In this document: one piece after another, positions 60,773-64,000 of the stretch | Layout of the letters: every line of letters begins with the position of its first letter | Numbering within the stretch: the first letter of the stretch is position 1 | The notes under the pieces: generated by a model | Seen by the model: only the letters and a program-made list of their open reading frames with translations | Told to the model about the DNA's origin: nothing | The model's database searches: none | NCBI GenBank assembly: GCA_963746155.1 | Contig: CAVVAB010000010.1 | Coordinates: 62,001-126,000, forward strand | Source of the DNA: AC-32 sp963746155 | GTDB lineage: Bacteria > Actinomycetota > Thermoleophilia > Gaiellales > Gaiellaceae | Direction of reading: 5' to 3' | DNA: 64,000 nucleotides | Program-made: the position numbers and the translations under genes

Positions 60773-60803
60773 GTTAGTCGGCGCTAACCTAGCGTCTGCT
60801 AAC
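60773..60803 (-). promoter_or_regulatory. Palindromic operator-like sites upstream of the MMPL gene
   Basis: GTTAG-TCGGCG-CTAAC at 60773–60788 is a perfect 5-bp inverted repeat. TAGC-GTCT-GCTA at 60790–60801 is a second, part of CTAGCGTCTGCTAAC. CTAAC recurs three times with slight variation. Such palindromes beside an exporter suit a TetR- or MarR-type repressor, but no repressor gene is in the window. The region is AT-richer than the surrounding DNA. Confidence 0.45.
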
Positions 60804-60865
60804 TTAACACCACGCACAGGCCTGTCAAGGGGGAACCGCCGGCGGCCTCGGTGCGGCTTCCAGAT

Positions 60866-61302
60866 ATGCGCAAGCGAAACGACATCGACCGCCTGCACGA
60901 CGAGATCCGTGAGCTCGTGGACGACCTCTGGCACGTCCCGCGGTTCCTGATCGCCAAGCGCGGCTTCCGCCCCAACGTCGACTGCATCCGCAGCCGACGA
61001 CCCGCCCGCGCTGCACGTGCTCGTCGAGCTTCCCGGGGTCGATCCCTCCCAGATCAAGGTCGTCGCCGCGGAGCGCGTGCTCGTCGTCGCCGGCGAGCGC
61101 TGCCGCCCGCCCGGCGAGGGCCGCTACCAGCAGATGGAGCTGGAGTACGGGCCGTTCGAGCGGCGCATCTCGCTCGACGAGCCCGTGGACACCTCCGCCG
61201 CGACCGCGCGCTACGAGCAGGGGCATGCTCACGATCGAGCTTCCGATCGTGGCCAAGCCCGCCGCAGCAGACACGCGTCGCGATCGTCGTGGGGACGCTG
61301 GA

Positions 61303-61306
<4 letters not shown>
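60866..61306 (+). CDS. Hsp20/alpha-crystallin family small heat-shock protein (three apparent +1 indels)
   Basis: 145 residues after correction. An N-terminal helical segment (about 1–40) is followed by an alpha-crystallin domain beginning PPALHVLVELPGVDPSQI, with VVAAERVLVVAGER and YGPFERRISL. The usual C-terminal GMLTIELPIVAKP strand has the LxI tail-like element in VAIVVG. The frame shifts near 60993 (CC), 61223 (GGGG) and 61277. Removing one base at each restores the chain, which ends TLE. That stop overlaps the lon GTG start by 4 nt. Small heat-shock proteins hold unfolded proteins for refolding or proteolysis, a fit with lon. Confidence 0.86.
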
Positions 61307-63714
<2,408 letters not shown>

Positions 63715-63778
63715 GCCACGGCGCGCGCCCATACGGTAGAACATGACCGTGCCAACCAATGAAAGGACGGCCTATCTG

Positions 63779-64000
63779 ATGGCCAGTGCAAAAGATCGAG
63801 TTTCCGACGTGACCCCGTACGTCAAGCGGGCGATCCAGGACGAAGAGCTCCGCGAGAGCCTCAAGAGCGCCTACGCGACCGCGCGCAGCGTCTACGACGA
63901 GCTGCTGGGCGGGCGCACCGTGACCGCCGCGGCGACGCGGGTTGCAAGCGACCAGGACATCCAGGAGCAGCTCCGGTCCACGATCGAGGACCTGCGCAGC
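63779..64000 (+). CDS. Partial gene at the window end, YtxH-like helical protein
   Basis: 74 residues are visible, and the gene runs off the window. ATG 63779 is preceded by GAAAGGA at 11-nt spacing. An in-frame ATG at 63743 is also possible. The visible part is alpha-helical with many charged residues (TPYVKRAIQDEELRESLKSA, YATARSVYDELLGG) and no membrane span yet. It resembles the cytoplasmic helical segments of YtxH-like stress proteins only loosely. The family is not recognised. Confidence 0.4.
   Translation, partial: MASAKDRVSDVTPYVKRAIQDEELRESLKSAYATARSVYDELLGGRTVTAAATRVASDQDIQEQLRSTIEDLRS

Overview
The window is 64 kb of uniformly GC-rich, densely packed bacterial chromosome. It looks actinobacterial. 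The main sign is the FhaA–FhaB–PP2C–FtsW–PBP–PknB(PASTA)–Ddl cluster. Supporting signs are the Mycobacterium-like dCTP deaminase, the SUF system with SufU, the aa3-type oxidase with a cytochrome c-tailed subunit II, and frequent GTG starts with 4-nt ATGA/GTGA overlaps. A deep-branching class such as Thermoleophilia (Gaiellales/Solirubrobacterales-like) fits best, but that placement is inference. No insertion sequence, prophage, CRISPR array or rRNA was seen. The only RNA gene is a tRNA-Lys(CUU).

Layout. 0–3.7 kb: sulfurtransferase, secreted SIMPL protein, HNH nuclease, DUF4446 protein and a membrane-anchored CARDB-like protein. 3.8–13.6 kb: a polytopic Ser/Thr kinase, then the cell-wall/phosphosignalling cluster (fhaA, fhaB, PP2C phosphatase, SEDS protein, transpeptidase, pknB, ddl). 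13.6–21.3 kb: a cyclase–AAA regulator, a third Ser/Thr kinase with a non-PASTA ectodomain, gabT-like aminotransferase, a secreted glycoside-hydrolase-like protein and dcd. 21.4–24.8 kb: a divergent locus in which a membrane-tethered SARP/BTAD–BMP fusion regulator faces two exported proteins across a short intergenic region carrying an 11-bp-periodic heptamer repeat. 24.9–28.3 kb: secreted protein, NAD-dependent epimerase, one 307-bp gene-poor gap, O-methyltransferase and tag. 28.3–36.5 kb: the SUF Fe–S cluster genes in two minus-strand blocks (sufC-sufB-VOC-VOC-VOC-sufD and sufS-sufU-Rieske), with an opposite-strand c-type cytochrome fused to a Cys/His-rich domain between them. 36.6–40.1 kb: tatAC, adenosine deaminase, TPR protein and a diheme lipoprotein. 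40.1–45.2 kb: cytochrome c oxidase (ctaC, ctaD, ctaE) interleaved with two Usp-like genes. 45.3–48.3 kb: cupin, greA, typA and tRNA-Lys. 48.3–58.5 kb: cell-surface sugar genes (wecB, a 32-codon gene, wecC, an oxidoreductase–acyltransferase fusion, rmlB/D/C/A) around a SpoIID-like and an S8 peptidase pair. 58.6–64 kb: MMPL transporter, Hsp20, Lon and a truncated gene at the window end.

Data quality matters here. Twelve genes carry 26 apparent single-base insertions, most explainable as one extra base in a short homopolymer. Removing them restores every reading frame to a length divisible by three and restores family-typical proteins and overlaps. I read these as sequencing overcalls, not pseudogenes or recoding, and give each such gene one span.

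The most interesting candidates are the membrane-tethered SARP–BMP regulator with its SARP-style operator, the cytochrome c/HGxGHG Cys-rich lipoprotein beside the suf genes, the three VOC proteins inside the suf operon, the Usp-like proteins inside the oxidase operon, and the hidden 32-codon gene between wecB and wecC.
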